Shown: positions 25,927 to 35,358, counted from the stretch's first letter. The stretch: 64,000 nt of DNA from Siphonobacter sp. SORGH_AS_0500 (GCF_002838835.1 NZ_NHPP01000002.1:248001-312000); one strand, 5' to 3'. The notes: a model not told the origin generated them from the letters alone. Numbers and translations: made by a program.

Positions 25927-27117
25927 ATGAAAAAGACATTTTTGCCCCTGCTGGCACTTGCTATATTAAGTGTATCCTTATCCAGTTGTTCCGAAAGCGA
26001 AGCGGAATCGAAAGAAAAAGGGGAAGGTAAACGGGAAGTCGCCAAGAGTGCAGATTCGCTGAATCTGTCCCTGCAACAATTGCAATCGGTAAACGTAGAG
26101 TTGGTAAGTTTTGAAGACCGCCAGCTTCGTCCGGTTATTAACGCGAATGGAAAGATTAAAATATTACCTGACAGTAAATCAGAAGTTCATAGCGAAGTAG
26201 AAGGTCACGTAGATGCGATTTATGTTCGGGAAGGTCAGTTCGTCAAAAAAGGTCAGCCTTTACTGAAGCTGACAAGTATGGAATTTCTGGAACTACAAAA
26301 CCAGTACATCGCTGCTAAAAGCGAAGCCGACTTCCTGGAAATTGAGTTCAAACGACAGACCGAACTGAAAAAAAGTAACGTTGGTGTGCTGGCGGATTTT
26401 CAGGCAACCGAGTCTAAACTCAATGCTGCTATTGGTAAAGAAAAAGCACTGAAAGCAAAGCTGGGTTTACTGAGTTTCAATACCGATCATTTGAGTAATA
26501 TCCGCAAGGCAGAGATTTCACCCGTGGTGATCATTCGGGCTCCCATCAGTGGTTCTGTTTTTAAAGTGTATCAAAATCTGGGAAAACTGGCTAATCCAGC
26601 GGATCCTCTGGTGGACATTATTAGTACCGAACAGCTTCAGGCCCAGGTATATGTCTATGAGAAAGATGTCGATATGATTCAGGAAGGACAGCCTGTGGAG
26701 TTAACCTTTCCCAGTCAGGCTATTCCGGCAGTTCAGGGGAAAGTAGCAAGCGTAGCTCGGGCCCTGGATACGGAAAATGGAGCCATTACCCTCTACGTGA
26801 ACTTCAAAAGACCCCAGACGAAAGAAACCATTTTCTCGGATATGAACGTACGGGCTCGCGTAGTCGGTTCGACGGAAACGAAAAGTTCCAATACCTTGCC
26901 CCGCACGGCTATTCTGGATGATGGCGAAGGCCTATACATCTTTGCAACGAGCCAGCCGAATGCTCCCAAAATTCCTTTACGCAAAACAAAAGTGGAGATC
27001 GAGCGGGAAGGAGAAGACTACGTTCAGGTAAAAATTCTGGAAAAATTGCCTAGAGGAATGAAAGTAGCCAATAAAAACATCCTGGCTCTGGAAGCCGAAC
27101 GGAAGAAAAACGAGTAG
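25927..27117 (+). CDS. Efflux RND transporter periplasmic adaptor (CusB/CzcB-like)
   Basis: 396 residues. Lipoprotein signal ending in LSSC (Cys about 20). The membrane-fusion architecture is visible: barrel-sandwich halves with GHVDAIYVREGQFVKKGQPL and IIRAPISGSVFKVYQNLGKL, an intervening helical hairpin with repeated EADFLEIEFKRQTELKK, and a beta-barrel domain containing VYVYEKDVDMIQEGQPVEL. It bridges the RND pump and the outer-membrane factor. Third and last gene of the efflux operon (4 nt after the pump stop), closed by a bidirectional terminator at 27144. Confidence 0.94.
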   Translation: MKKTFLPLLALAILSVSLSSCSESEAESKEKGEGKREVAKSADSLNLSLQQLQSVNVELVSFEDRQLRPVINANGKIKILPDSKSEVHSEVEGHVDAIYVREGQFVKKGQPLLKLTSMEFLELQNQYIAAKSEADFLEIEFKRQTELKKSNVGVLADFQATESKLNAAIGKEKALKAKLGLLSFNTDHLSNIRKAEISPVVIIRAPISGSVFKVYQNLGKLANPADPLVDIISTEQLQAQVYVYEKDVDMIQEGQPVELTFPSQAIPAVQGKVASVARALDTENGAITLYVNFKRPQTKETIFSDMNVRARVVGSTETKSSNTLPRTAILDDGEGLYIFATSQPNAPKIPLRKTKVEIEREGEDYVQVKILEKLPRGMKVANKNILALEAERKKNE

Positions 27118-27143
27118 AGTTTTTGATGATTTATTGCTAGATA

Positions 27144-27171
27144 AAAAGCTCGTCCATTTGGACGAGCTTTT
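27144..27171. terminator. Bidirectional terminator between the efflux operon and the lipoprotein cluster
   Basis: Perfect 12-bp stem AAAAGCTCGTCC-ATTT-GGACGAGCTTTT; A-run and T-run on either side serve both converging strands. Confidence 0.92.
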
Positions 27172-27172
27172 A

Positions 27173-27799
27173 TTACATTAAGGATCCAAATGAGAATGGT
27201 CCCATAGAATTTAATGCAGATTCAACGAGCCATATAAATAAAAAAATCATTATTGCGTAGTATAAAACAGACACAATTCCAATATTAGCCCACATCTTTC
27301 CTTTGTACTTATTAATGTTTAAACGTAGTCTGACTAGTGATAATATACCTGTAGTCATGGCTATGATAAATGCTATTCCAAATACTGTAGAGCTACTCAA
27401 TAATAAAGCTAACGGCAGAGACGAAACGCCAACAATTGTGCTGGTAATAGCAAGAGGCTCTAACTTTCGAGAATCTTTTTGGCCACTTACTTTCTTCTGA
27501 AACTTCCGAATGCTCTTATTAACTTGTTTATGAAGTAAGAGAGTAGTCTTTTTCTGAAAAGAAGGGAAAGTTAATTCCTTAGGACTAAGTAAAGGAGGTT
27601 TATCAATGTAAACCGGAATACTAGGATCTGATACTAGAGATGTTTGTAAGGCGGATGAGTCTGAGTGAGCAGTAAGGTATTTTTGATGCTCTCTTACAGG
27701 AGTTAATGATGTATTGGACTTTAAAAAAGGAGTGTAGGTGAGTTTACGGCATGAAGTGAAAAGTAAAGCTCCTAAGAATAGATAAAGAATAAATTTCAT
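27173..27799 (-). CDS. Lipoprotein with C-terminal membrane spans, paralogue 3
   Basis: 208 residues. Lipoprotein signal MKFILYLFLGALLFTSC, a low-complexity Ser/Thr-rich middle (about 20-95), a basic segment, then two hydrophobic spans (ITSTIVGVSSLPLALLLSS and a second with FGIAFIIAMTTGILSL) and a last span near the C-terminus. Same layout as the two genes upstream (27859 and 28660) but the most diverged of the three: the basic segment and span order are kept while the DUF4190-like glycine motif is largely lost. Function unknown; probably envelope. Confidence 0.75.
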   Translation of the reverse strand: MKFILYLFLGALLFTSCRKLTYTPFLKSNTSLTPVREHQKYLTAHSDSSALQTSLVSDPSIPVYIDKPPLLSPKELTFPSFQKKTTLLLHKQVNKSIRKFQKKVSGQKDSRKLEPLAITSTIVGVSSLPLALLLSSSTVFGIAFIIAMTTGILSLVRLRLNINKYKGKMWANIGIVSVLYYAIMIFLFIWLVESALNSMGPFSFGSLM

Positions 27800-27858
27800 A
27801 AGTCAGGTCGTTTAAGTTCATGGATAGAAATATAGAAGGAATGAAAGGATAGTAGTAC

Positions 27859-28485
27859 CTAATATGATGAATTAGCAGCAACATTTATTAAGATAATAAT
27901 AAAAACAAGTAACTCCAGAAAACCTAGTACTAACCCGGCAATGGCTAGTCCGCGACCTTCGAATTCTCTCGGACGCCGGTTGATTTTACTCAGAGCGACA
28001 AATCCCCCAATAATGGCTAGAAGCATACCTACAAGAAACAGAATACCCGTATGAAAGGCAATTAGGTCAAAGAGGGCTATTAACCCCGCAATAGTAGCGA
28101 GGGTAGCAATGGGATCCGTTTTTCGCTCAGCGGTACGCTGAGCTTTTGCCTGCATTTTCGCAACCTTTTTTGCGACCAGTTTTGTAACAAACTTATGTTT
28201 GAAATTTTGCTGATGTTTCGTTTGCAGGTAAGAGGAAGCAGGTACTAGCTTTTCTTCAAACGTACGGCCTGGCAAGGAAGGCCCTTCCACTAAAGATGCC
28301 GTTAATGCGGAAGAGTGAAGGTTCGTATCCGCGATACTAACTGAATTTTGGACTGGCGAAGAGAGGTTTACTTTTTTGCGTTCAAAAGAAGGAGCAGTGG
28401 ATTTCGCAAAATAGGGATAAGAAGATTTCTGACAGGCAGAAAGCCCTAACAGACCCAATAGGGCCAGTGTAAATAATTTTTTCAT
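27859..28485 (-). CDS. Lipoprotein with DUF4190-like C-terminal domain, paralogue 2
   Basis: 208 residues. Starts MKKLFTLALLGLLGLSACQKSSYPYFAKSTAPSF-like; the lipobox is LSAC. A Ser-rich middle is followed by a lysine-rich helix (KFVTKLVAKKVAKMQAK), two spans with GILFLVGMLLAIIGGFVALS, and the DUF4190-type motif GRGLAIAGLVLGFLELLVF. Having both a lipoprotein signal and internal spans is unusual. Nearly identical beginning and ending to the 28660-29292 gene, so they arose by tandem duplication. No function known to me. Confidence 0.8.
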   Translation of the reverse strand: MKKLFTLALLGLLGLSACQKSSYPYFAKSTAPSFERKKVNLSSPVQNSVSIADTNLHSSALTASLVEGPSLPGRTFEEKLVPASSYLQTKHQQNFKHKFVTKLVAKKVAKMQAKAQRTAERKTDPIATLATIAGLIALFDLIAFHTGILFLVGMLLAIIGGFVALSKINRRPREFEGRGLAIAGLVLGFLELLVFIIILINVAANSSY

Positions 28486-28659
28486 GAAAATGGACAGGGG
28501 GTCGTCGCTTTTGCTTAGATTTTTACTCTTGTTAATTAAACTCTACTACACTCAGAACTTGCGAACTTAGATAGGGCTTCAATACGATAAGCAGTACGAG
28601 GAAGTCCTCGTACCGCTTTACCGAATTATTTCCAAATCATAGTCTGGAAAATGGATTAC

Positions 28660-29292
28660 TTATAAGGACCAGGATGCAAGGACGATGATAGCAATAATCA
28701 GAATCAAAAGTTCGAGGAAACCCAACACAAGACCTGCAATGGCAAACCCGCGACCTTTAAGATCTCTTTCATGACGATTGATTCGACCTAAACCAACAAA
28801 TCCGCAGATGATTGCGGTTAACATTCCCAGAAGGAAAAGTACTCCAGTTCCAATCAGAATACCATCCAGTAAAGCCAGAGCACCCGCTGCAAAAGCGATA
28901 ACCGCAATGGTATCATTCTTTCGGTAATCACCGGCACGTCTGATTTTTTTCTCTAGTTTCTGAGACTTTTTGAGAACTAGCTTAGTGATTAGTTTTTGCT
29001 GGAAACTTGTTCTTTTACGAGTAATGCTACCTGAAGTAACCTTAGTAGTCGAAGCATTTTCCAGTGGAGTTACCGAAGTAGCAAGAGGTAAACTGTTCGC
29101 TGAAGAAGCTGTAAATGGATGCTCAACCGTACTGGAATCGGAGCTGAAGGAAATAGGCTTAGCTTCTATAGCTGTTACCTGTTTACGCTCAAAAGCAGGT
29201 GCCGTAGACTTAGCAAAATAAGTGTAAGAAGGTTTGTGACAGGCCGAAAGACCTAAAAAGCAAAGTAAACCAAGGGTAAATAATTTTTTCAT
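28660..29292 (-). CDS. Lipoprotein with DUF4190-like C-terminal domain, paralogue 1
   Basis: 210 residues from ATG 29292; an ATG four codons earlier (29304) exists, but the paralogue at 28485 starts at MKKLFTL and the upstream text GTCCA(A)TTTT is shared, so 29292 is preferred. Lipobox LSAC, then the shared YFAKSTAPAFERK, a Ser/Thr-rich linker, basic helix (QKLITKLVLKKSQKLEKK), spans with GVLFLLGMLTAIICGFVGL, and GRGFAIAGLVLGFLELLIL. Same family as the two following genes. Each gene has 50-170 bp of AT-rich space before it, so separate promoters are possible. Confidence 0.8.
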   Translation of the reverse strand: MKKLFTLGLLCFLGLSACHKPSYTYFAKSTAPAFERKQVTAIEAKPISFSSDSSTVEHPFTASSANSLPLATSVTPLENASTTKVTSGSITRKRTSFQQKLITKLVLKKSQKLEKKIRRAGDYRKNDTIAVIAFAAGALALLDGILIGTGVLFLLGMLTAIICGFVGLGRINRHERDLKGRGFAIAGLVLGFLELLILIIAIIVLASWSL

Positions 29293-29476
29293 AAAATTGG
29301 ACAATGGTGGAGTATAAACTTGGTTGAAGCACGAAGATGTAAATCAGCGTTGTTATTTCCTAGTTTAGCAATGTTAAAAATAGGTAACGAGGCGACTTCA
29401 TCGCTTCCAGACTAGAAATACGAATGTTGGGCTTACCTAATAAGGTAAGTTTGTCAATTAACAATAAATAATTAAT

Positions 29477-29504
29477 CAAAAAAAGACGCGATAAAGTCGC
29501 GTCT
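29477..29504 (-). terminator. Intrinsic terminator of the TPR gene, GACGCGA palindrome type
   Basis: On the minus strand AGACGCGAC-TTTAT-CGCGTCT runs into seven T's, 15 nt after the TPR gene stop. The same palindrome, degenerate, occurs at 10561-10587 and 17831-17851, and a half copy at 29389-29408, so a dispersed repeat is used here as terminator. Confidence 0.88.
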
Positions 29505-29518
29505 CAATGGGAAGTACT

Positions 29519-30646
29519 TTACTTTAAAGCCCGTTTTATTTCCTGAATTGTGCTGCTATACTCTGCCAGTTTCTGGGCTTTCTGGTAATAATCTTTCGCC
29601 TGTTTATTTTGGCCATTTCGCTCTGCAATTCGAGCGAGCCCGCAGTAGGCCATTGCGTGATAATCCTGCGTGTATTGTTCACTCATTTTATTGAGCACTG
29701 CCTTCTGGTAATAGGTATGGGCAGCGGCGTCATTTTTCTTCGCTTTTTCAAGAATTAATCCAATGAATACTTCTCCAGCGGTTTTAAATACGTAATGTTT
29801 TTTCTGAGCTAGTTGTTGAGCTAGAGGTTCCGCTTCGTTGTAACGCCCAGCCAGCGTTAGGGCTTCGGCATGGCGGGTCATATAAACCGGGTTATTCGAA
29901 TATTCTTTGTATAAAGGCGTAGAATAACTTAGTGCTTTTAACGGATTATTCTCGTGCTTAATTAACACATAAGTCAAATAATAGGCCGCTTCGGTTTTGG
30001 TAAAAATTCCCTTTTGATAACCCGTTTCCATCTGCTTTAAACCCAGGTTTTTATTGCCATCCTGAAAAAAGAACATGATAGGTTTCACCACGGGATGATC
30101 CTGCGGATACTGCTCCCGGTAATAGTTGTAAAGTCCGGTTGAAAAGTAGAATTCTGGGTTTTGCTCCATTAACTTAAAACCTTTACGCATGTAACCGTAG
30201 GTACGTTTGGCTTCGGCCCCGGCTTTCATGAACTCACCCCGATCAGACTCCAGCATGGCGAGGTAACTATGCGTCGCCAATAAAAAAAACGTAGCCTCAG
30301 TGTCGTGCTTGTTAGCTGCCTTCATTTTTTCAGCTAAGTCTAATGACTGATTTAGGTAAGACTGGTACCGACTGGCAGCAGAGCCATTTTCAACCACGGG
30401 CAGGTATTGCCAGAACGTTTGGATGGCTTCAAGCAGCGGGTTAACCGGGTGAGCCGGGTAACGGGTCTTGATGCGTTGCTGGTAAGGTTCGGCTTCCTTA
30501 AACTCAAAATTATAAATGTGCTTTAACGCATGAATAACCTGTTCTTTCGTTTCAGCGTCATTTAAAATCTGAGCTTTTAAGCTAAACGGAAGGATAAAAC
30601 AAAACAGAATTGAAATCAGGAAGGTTGAATAGAAACGAGTTTTCAT
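29519..30646 (-). CDS. Secreted tetratricopeptide-repeat protein
   Basis: 375 residues. Signal peptide to about residue 25 (FSLKA-QI). The rest is helical with TPR-like units, clearest near the C-terminus (AAAHTYYQKAVLNKMS, AMAYCGLARIAERNGQNKQA, KDYYQKAQKLAEYS). No catalytic domain. TPR proteins of this sort are protein-binding scaffolds in the periplasm; the partner is unknown. Divergent from the M16 peptidase gene, with 155 bp between. Confidence 0.85.
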   Translation of the reverse strand: MKTRFYSTFLISILFCFILPFSLKAQILNDAETKEQVIHALKHIYNFEFKEAEPYQQRIKTRYPAHPVNPLLEAIQTFWQYLPVVENGSAASRYQSYLNQSLDLAEKMKAANKHDTEATFFLLATHSYLAMLESDRGEFMKAGAEAKRTYGYMRKGFKLMEQNPEFYFSTGLYNYYREQYPQDHPVVKPIMFFFQDGNKNLGLKQMETGYQKGIFTKTEAAYYLTYVLIKHENNPLKALSYSTPLYKEYSNNPVYMTRHAEALTLAGRYNEAEPLAQQLAQKKHYVFKTAGEVFIGLILEKAKKNDAAAHTYYQKAVLNKMSEQYTQDYHAMAYCGLARIAERNGQNKQAKDYYQKAQKLAEYSSTIQEIKRALK

Positions 30647-30801
30647 GGCTGGTGTATGCGACGATTCGAATGAATCGTTGTAAAATTAACGAATATTGAA
30701 GCCTTAAAGATAGGAAGCTTTTCAAGCAGTGCCGTAGATTTGCCGGAATGAAACGGATGATTTAGCCGTTGGCTCTGAAAAAGTAGATCCGTATCCTGAC
30801 T

Positions 30802-32040
30802 ATGATTCACTATCAAACCTTTACATTGGATAACGGCCTTCGGGTATACGTGCATGAAGATGCCACGACTCCCATGGCAGCCGTTAACATCTTATATAAC
30901 GTAGGGTCCCGAGACGAAAACCCTGAGAAAACCGGCTTTGCTCACTTGTTTGAACATTTGATGTTTGGCGGGTCTCAACATATTCCCGATTACGATACCC
31001 CACTGCAACGCGTAGGCGGAGAAAACAACGCCTTCACTTCGGCAGATATTACGAATTATTACATCACCCTTCCGTCTTCAAATCTGGAAACGGCTTTCTG
31101 GCTGGAATCAGACCGAATGCTGTCGCTTTCCTTTGATCCGCAAGTGCTGGAAGTACAGCGAAATGTAGTGATCGAAGAGTTCAAGCAACGGTACCTGAAC
31201 CAGCCGTACGGCGATGTCTGGCTAAAATTACGACCGCTGGCGTATCACACCCATGCGTATAGCTGGGCTACGATAGGGAAGGAAATCAAACACATCGAAG
31301 AGGCAACGCTGGAAGATGTTCGGGATTTCTTTTTCCGGTATTACGTGCCCAATAATGCCTTGCTGGTGGTAGCGGGAAACGTAACAGTGGAGCAGATTAA
31401 GGAACTGAGCAAAAAGTGGTTTGAGCCCATTCCGGCGGGTGAGCCTTACCAACGGAACCTGCCGCAAGAGCCTTTGCAAACCGAAGCCCGTTTTCTGGAA
31501 GTATCAGCCAAAGTTCCGCTGGATGCTTTGTATAAAGCCTATCACATGCCCGGACGTTACGAAGCAGGTTATTATCCAGCCGATTTAATGGCGGATATTC
31601 TGGGTCGTGGTAAATCTTCCCGATTATACCGGAAACTGGTCAAAGAAAAAGCTCTGTTTAACTCCATTAACGCTTATCCAACGGGAAACCTCGAACCGGG
31701 TTTATTTATCGTTCAGGGTAATCTGAACAAAGGAGTAAGCATTGAAGAAGGCGAGGCCGCCGTGCAGGAAATTATTGATGAGTTACTGGGAAAAGGTCCG
31801 CTGGAGTCGGAAGTGCTGAAAGTGAAAAATCAGGCCGAAGCCACGCTCGCTTTTTCGGAAGTGGAGTTACTGAACCGAGCCATGAATCTGGCCTTTGCTG
31901 CTAACGCGGGTAATGCTGAATGGGCTAATCTGGAAGCCGAACGTATTCAGTCGGTAACGTCTGAGTTGATCCAGGCCGCTGCCCGCAATATACTTCGTCC
32001 CGAAAACTGTTCAACCTTATATTACCGGGCTTCAGCTTAA
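30802..32040 (+). CDS. M16 family zinc peptidase
   Basis: 412 residues, the size of one mitochondrial-processing-peptidase-type subunit. The inverted zinc motif HxxEH is present as FAHLFEHLMF, with the third ligand Glu about 75 residues on (ETAFWLESDRML region), so the protein should be catalytically active. The second domain with GRGKSSRLYRKLVKEK, the family's C-terminal region, is also complete. No signal peptide, so it is cytoplasmic. Many Bacteroidota pair an active and an inactive M16 gene; here there is only one. Confidence 0.93.
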   Translation: MIHYQTFTLDNGLRVYVHEDATTPMAAVNILYNVGSRDENPEKTGFAHLFEHLMFGGSQHIPDYDTPLQRVGGENNAFTSADITNYYITLPSSNLETAFWLESDRMLSLSFDPQVLEVQRNVVIEEFKQRYLNQPYGDVWLKLRPLAYHTHAYSWATIGKEIKHIEEATLEDVRDFFFRYYVPNNALLVVAGNVTVEQIKELSKKWFEPIPAGEPYQRNLPQEPLQTEARFLEVSAKVPLDALYKAYHMPGRYEAGYYPADLMADILGRGKSSRLYRKLVKEKALFNSINAYPTGNLEPGLFIVQGNLNKGVSIEEGEAAVQEIIDELLGKGPLESEVLKVKNQAEATLAFSEVELLNRAMNLAFAANAGNAEWANLEAERIQSVTSELIQAAARNILRPENCSTLYYRASA

Positions 32041-32101
32041 GGTGGTTGAGCCGCAAGATTCGCTAAACTGCCCACTGAAGACTGCAAACTGAAAACCGAA
32101 A

Positions 32102-32689
32102 ATGTTAGAATCTATTATTCGTCAGGAATTAACGGAAGCCCAGCAGGTATTGGACCGCTTTTTATCAGACGAAAAACACGTAAAAGCTATTGAAGCGGCG
32201 GCACAATTAATGTCCGAAGCCATTCAGAATAATAAGAAGATTATCTCCTGTGGAAACGGGGGGTCCCACTGTGACGCGATGCACTTTGCCGAGGAATTAA
32301 CGGGCCGTTACCGCAACGAACGCCGTTCTCTACCCGCCATTGCCATTTCGGACGTGAGCCATTTATCCTGTGTCTCTAATGATTATGGATACGAATACGT
32401 GTTCAGTCGTTTTGTGGAAGGCATGGGCTTTGAAGGCGATGTATTACTGGGAATCAGTACGTCAGGTAATTCTGGTAATGTGATTAAGGCCGTAGAGGCA
32501 GCTCGTGCCAAAGGAATGAAAGTAGTTATCCTGACTGGAAAGGATGGAGGTAAACTAGCGGGCCAAGCCGATGTAGAAATCTGCGTTCCTCATTTTGGTT
32601 ACGCCGACCGCATCCAGGAAATTCACATCAAAGTCATTCACATTCTGATTTTATTAATCGAAAAACTGGTGGTGAATGTGAATTACTAG
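32102..32689 (+). CDS. gmhA: D-sedoheptulose-7-phosphate isomerase
   Basis: 195 residues, a typical GmhA length. Converts sedoheptulose-7-phosphate to D-glycero-D-manno-heptose-7-phosphate, first step of ADP-heptose for lipopolysaccharide core. SIS-domain motifs: [40 protein letters not shown], and a C-terminal [13 protein letters not shown] helix. The Glu in AEELTGRY and the C-terminal His of the GmhA active site (QEIHIKVIH) are both present. DiaA is a close homologue, but the heptose-type residues favour GmhA. Terminator-like hairpin follows. Confidence 0.92.
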   Translation: MLESIIRQELTEAQQVLDRFLSDEKHVKAIEAAAQLMSEAIQNNKKIISCGNGGSHCDAMHFAEELTGRYRNERRSLPAIAISDVSHLSCVSNDYGYEYVFSRFVEGMGFEGDVLLGISTSGNSGNVIKAVEAARAKGMKVVILTGKDGGKLAGQADVEICVPHFGYADRIQEIHIKVIHILILLIEKLVVNVNY

Positions 32690-32731
32690 GGTTTTGAGTT
32701 AGATTGTTTTGGGTTTTGAGTTAATAATAAG

Positions 32732-32772
32732 CACAGAGTCACACTAAAATCCCGGTGTAGGCTCTGTGTTTT
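32732..32772 (+). terminator. Hairpin with T-rich tail after gmhA
   Basis: CACAGAG (32732-32738) pairs with CTCTGTG (32762-32768), with an inner CACAC/GTGT pair, followed by TTTTCGTTTG. The CACAGAG arm resembles the 2142-2212 repeat. Confidence 0.6.
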
Positions 32773-32846
32773 CGTTTGAATACGCTTTCTTGCAAAAATT
32801 ATAGTATTACTACTCTAAACACTAAACGAGAAACATAAAAACTCTG

Positions 32847-34565
32847 ATGGAGGAGAAAAGAAGATATCGCTCGCAGGACTGGTTTGGCAAGACCGGAAAA
32901 GACGGATTCATTTACCGGGCCTGGATGAAAAATCAGGGGTTCCCACACCATGAATTCACGGGCAAACCAGTCATTGGCATTTGTAATACCTGGTCTGAGT
33001 TAACGCCTTGTAACGCTCACTTTCGGGAATTGGCCGAATGTGTGAAACGCGGCGTTTGGGAAGCGGGTGGGTTTCCGGTAGAATTTCCGGTTATGTCGCT
33101 GGGCGAAACACTAATGAAGCCCACCGCCATGTTGTATCGCAATCTGGCGAGTATGGATGTGGAGGAATCCATTCGGGGTAATCCCATTGACGGCGTTGTG
33201 CTGATGTGCGGTTGTGATAAAACAACGCCTTCGTTAGTAATGGGAGCCGCCAGTGTAGACTTACCCAGTATTGTGATCTCCGGTGGACCGATGTTGGCAG
33301 GGCACTTCAAAGGCCGGAAGATTGGTACTTCCGACGTATGGCGTTTTGCCGAGGCCTATAAAATGGGTGAGCTGTCGCAGGAAGAATTCATTGTAGCTGA
33401 AGGATGCATGGCTCGAAGTGCGGGGCATTGTGCCGTCATGGGTACGGCGTCAACAATGGCTTCCATGGTAGAGTCTTTGGGCTTAACCTTACCCGACAAT
33501 GCTTCGATTCCGGCAGCCGATTCACGTCGGAAAACGATGGCTCACATGACGGGTCGCCGCATTGTGGAGATGGTTCGGGAAGATTTGACCATGTCTAAAA
33601 TCCTGACTCGCAAAGCCTTCGAAAACGCGATTATGGTAAATGCTGCCATTGGGGGTTCAACCAATTTTGTAATTCACCTCATGGCCATTGCGGGCCGAAT
33701 GGGAGTGGAGCTGGACCTGGAAGATTTTGATCGCCTGTCAGAAAACATCCCGTTCATTGCTAATATTCAGCCTTCAGGAGAACACTTCTTCGAGGATTTA
33801 TATTACGCGGGCGGACTTCCAGCGGTGATGAAAGAGTTATCCAACTTCCTCAACCTGGATGCATTAACCGCAACGGGGCAAGTCCTGGGTGAAAATATTG
33901 TCCTTTCCAATGCCCATGACCGGGAGATTATTGCTTCGGTGGACGAGCCTTTCAAACCCAGCACCGGTTTGGCAGTATTGAAGGGAAATCTGGCAGTAAA
34001 TGGAGCGGTGTTGAAACCCTCTGCAGCCAGTCCGCATTTGATGACGCACACCGGACGTGCGGTGGTTTTTGAAGATATTGACGACTACAAAGCCCGCGTC
34101 GATGATCCTGATCTGGATATTGATGAAACCTGCGTGATGGTCTTGAAATACGTAGGACCCAAAGGTTACCCTGGCATGCCTGAAGTAGGAAACATGGTAT
34201 TACCCAAGAAGATTCTGGAAAAAGGCGTGCATGACATGGTTCGTATTTCGGATGGTCGGATGAGTGGAACGGGCTTTGGAACGGTGGTCTTACACGTTTC
34301 ACCCGAGGCCGCCATTGGGGGTACCCTGGCTCTGGTAGAAAATGGCGATTTAATTACCCTGGACGTTCCAAACCGCAGTCTTCACCTGCATGTATCAGAC
34401 GAAGAGTTAGCCGCTCGTAAAGCCAACTGGAAACCGCTGGAGTTAGGTTATGATCGGGGCTATACCAATTTATATCTGAACCACGTTCAGCAATCTCATC
34501 AGGGAGCTGATATGGATTTTCTGGTGGGTAAGTCCGGTACCTGGAAACTGCGGGAATCGCATTGA
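32847..34565 (+). CDS. IlvD/Edd family dehydratase, sugar-acid type (L-arabinonate-like)
   Basis: 572 residues. Iron-sulphur dehydratase. The opening RSQDWFGKTGKDGFIYRAW is typical of the pentonate (L-arabinonate/D-xylonate) dehydratase branch rather than of branched-chain IlvD. Likely cluster ligands are Cys46 (GICNTW), Cys123 (GCDKTTPS, where the Lys is the metal-binding carbamylated one) and Cys195 (AGHCAVMGTASTM). Other motifs: ETLMKPTAMLYRNL, GGSTNFVIHLMAIAGR, and RISDGRMSGTGFGTVVLHVSPEA. No sugar dehydrogenase, lactonase or transporter is adjacent, so the pathway is inferred from family resemblance only. Confidence 0.9.
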   Translation: MEEKRRYRSQDWFGKTGKDGFIYRAWMKNQGFPHHEFTGKPVIGICNTWSELTPCNAHFRELAECVKRGVWEAGGFPVEFPVMSLGETLMKPTAMLYRNLASMDVEESIRGNPIDGVVLMCGCDKTTPSLVMGAASVDLPSIVISGGPMLAGHFKGRKIGTSDVWRFAEAYKMGELSQEEFIVAEGCMARSAGHCAVMGTASTMASMVESLGLTLPDNASIPAADSRRKTMAHMTGRRIVEMVREDLTMSKILTRKAFENAIMVNAAIGGSTNFVIHLMAIAGRMGVELDLEDFDRLSENIPFIANIQPSGEHFFEDLYYAGGLPAVMKELSNFLNLDALTATGQVLGENIVLSNAHDREIIASVDEPFKPSTGLAVLKGNLAVNGAVLKPSAASPHLMTHTGRAVVFEDIDDYKARVDDPDLDIDETCVMVLKYVGPKGYPGMPEVGNMVLPKKILEKGVHDMVRISDGRMSGTGFGTVVLHVSPEAAIGGTLALVENGDLITLDVPNRSLHLHVSDEELAARKANWKPLELGYDRGYTNLYLNHVQQSHQGADMDFLVGKSGTWKLRESH

Positions 34566-34649
34566 TTTTCTTTAGTTGTTAGTTTAGTTATTAGTTGATG
34601 GTTAGTAGTTTAAGAATACTGCCACAAGTCAGAAACCTCCTCTACCACC

Positions 34650-34756
34650 GCTGCCAGCTTTTTCGCTGGCAGCAATAGTTACCCTTTTGATAAACAGGTT
34701 GCTTAATAAATAACCAAGTGCTGCCAGCAAAATGCTGGCCGGGCCACGCTGCCAGC
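34650..34756. repeat. GCTGCCAGC palindrome family, copies 1-3
   Basis: Copy 1 GCTGCCAGC-TTTTTC-GCTGGCAGC (34650-34673) is perfect. Copy 2 GCTGCCAGC-AAAAT-GCTGGCC (34720-34740) is shortened, and half copy 3 GCTGCCAGC (34748-34756) follows. Further copies lie at 40533-40556, 44213-44236 and 44258-44281. Confidence 0.92.
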
Positions 34757-34782
34757 GTTTACGTGGGTAGTTGGATAGTAGC

Positions 34783-34830
34783 AATAAAATACAAATCCCG
34801 ACCTGCGAAGGCCGGGATTTGTATTTTATT
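34783..34830. terminator. Bidirectional terminator with 18-bp stem
   Basis: AATAAAATACAAATCCCG (34783-34800) is the exact complement of 34813-34830. It sits between converging genes and contains the stop codon of the minus-strand gene. The T/A-rich ends provide the tail on both strands. Confidence 0.88.
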
Positions 34831-35122
34831 GACTTTGTGACGATTCGGGACGATCTTCCGGTCGGGCTGGTAAGTGAATCGTTTTTGTGGGTTCAAAGAG
34901 GGTATCTCCAGTAATCGTATCAGAAGCGACGGTACCGGGGTACATCGTGCTTTTCTTGTCTTTTATAAAAATCAGACTGCCACCAATGGCAACGGTCATT
35001 AGTACGACTAATAGTATAATTGCCCATCTAAACAGGGAGCCAATCCTCCACCATTGCTTCATTTTTGACCAATTGCTTTCCTTATTGTTAGTAGAATCCA
35101 TAGCTGTTTCATGTTTGAACAC
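34826..35122 (-). CDS. Small single-span membrane protein, unknown
   Basis: 98 residues from ATG 35122; an ATG 7 codons later (35101) is an equal candidate. A charged N-terminus (KESNWSKMKQWW) leads into one span (WAIILLVVLMTVAIGGSLIF), and the C-terminal 45 residues are polar (ending RPEDRPESSQSQ). No family recognised. The stop codon lies within a strong terminator. Topology suggests the tail is outside the cytoplasm. Confidence 0.6.
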   Translation of the reverse strand: MFKHETAMDSTNNKESNWSKMKQWWRIGSLFRWAIILLVVLMTVAIGGSLIFIKDKKSTMYPGTVASDTITGDTLFEPTKTIHLPARPEDRPESSQSQ

Positions 35123-35358
35123 ATATTGAAGTAATCAAAAGAATTATCCCCTTGAGTATCATTCATAATCGTGGGGTTTGCCGACCCTATTTGCGGACGT
35201 TATACCCCTGATTGTGATTAGAAAATGATTAGAAAAAGCTAGTTACCTACCTAAAAGAGCCGTGAGTGGAATGAGCTTTTCACAAGATTAACCAGAAGGG
35301 TTATTCGATCCTTTAAATGGGTTAACCATTTGTTGTAACCACAGTCCTCACACGCCTT

